Source: Spirochaetia bacterium (GTDB lineage Bacteria > Spirochaetota > Spirochaetia > Sphaerochaetales > Sphaerochaetaceae). Taken from it: a stretch of 6,711 nt of DNA. A model generated the notes under the pieces. The model ran no database searches. It saw only the letters and a program-made list of their open reading frames with translations, and was not told the origin of the DNA. The translations under genes and the position numbers were made by a program. The stretch is taken from the NCBI GenBank assembly GCA_009929055.1, contig SABI01000135.1, forward strand, positions 1 to 6,711, read 5' to 3'. Below are positions 6,474 through 6,711 of this stretch, piece after piece; within the stretch, counting starts at the first letter, position 1; every line of letters begins with the position of its first letter.

Positions 6474-6711
6474 ATGAAAACATATAGAAAAGAATTAGTG
6501 TTTCACCTAAATACAAGAAGAGGGCTCGTTAATATTACCAACCAGGTACGAGATGCTATCAAAGAGAGTAAAGTTAGTGATGGACTTGCCTTAATAAATG
6601 CAATGCACATCACCGCAAGTGTCTTCATCAACGATGATGAAAGTGGGCTACACAGAGACTATGAAAAATGGTTAGAAGGATTAGCACCTGAAAAGCCCTA
6701 CTCTCAATATC
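6474..6711 (+). CDS. YjbQ/UPF0047 family protein, N-terminal part (runs off right edge)
   Basis: The frame encodes 79 residues to the window edge. It matches the start of the YjbQ (UPF0047) family: a KTYRKELVFHLNTRRGLVNITNQVRDAIKESKVSDGLALINAMHITASVFINDDESGLHRDYEKWLEGLAP stretch in which 'HITASVFIND-ESGL-xD' is the diagnostic block (usual form HTTAS-IINE-E-GL). Complete proteins are about 130-140 residues and carry a second histidine-rich motif, which would lie beyond the edge. Members have been annotated as having secondary thiamine-phosphate synthase activity, but their main physiological role is not settled. The ATG is preceded by AAAGAGGT (6461-6468) with a 5-nt spacer. It follows the MFS gene by 24 nt on the same strand, and co-transcription is likely. 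Confidence 0.85.
   Translation, partial: MKTYRKELVFHLNTRRGLVNITNQVRDAIKESKVSDGLALINAMHITASVFINDDESGLHRDYEKWLEGLAPEKPYSQY

Overview
The window looks like two blocks of different origin joined near position 800-845. Positions 1 to about 825 are GC-rich (hand count 60% for 601-660, 50% for 301-360) and hold three gene fragments: the start of a possible HDOD-type signalling protein (minus), the C-terminal end of a SufB/SufD-family Fe-S assembly protein (minus), and the C-terminal part of a CBS-domain protein (plus). The SufB/SufD and CBS pieces lie back to back and both lose their 5' ends at one point near 530-540. The gene types and codon use suggest a Desulfobacterota-like or similar anaerobic bacterium, which is an inference.

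From about 825 to 6711 the DNA is AT-rich (33% GC for 1381-1440, 25% for 4201-4260), with genes resembling those of host-associated or anaerobic spirochaetes (again an inference). In order these are: an outer-membrane lipoprotein-sorting (LolA-like) protein that has lost its N-terminus; a beta-barrel outer-membrane protein 12 nt downstream; a convergent 890-residue membrane-anchored c-di-GMP phosphodiesterase (Cache-like sensor, PAS, degenerate GGDEF, intact EAL) whose 3' end overlaps the barrel gene by 17 nt; then, divergently, a 12-helix MFS transporter and a YjbQ/UPF0047 gene that runs off the right edge.

The LolA-like and barrel genes look like the tail of an envelope-export operon whose upstream member, often an RND/MMPL-type exporter, would lie beyond the break. 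The EAL protein would lower c-di-GMP in response to a periplasmic signal. The MFS and YjbQ genes form a probable two-gene operon behind an extended -10 promoter.

I found no CRISPR array, tRNA, rRNA, transposase or new defence system. The most notable signal is the mosaic left end, which is more likely an assembly chimera than a biological fusion.
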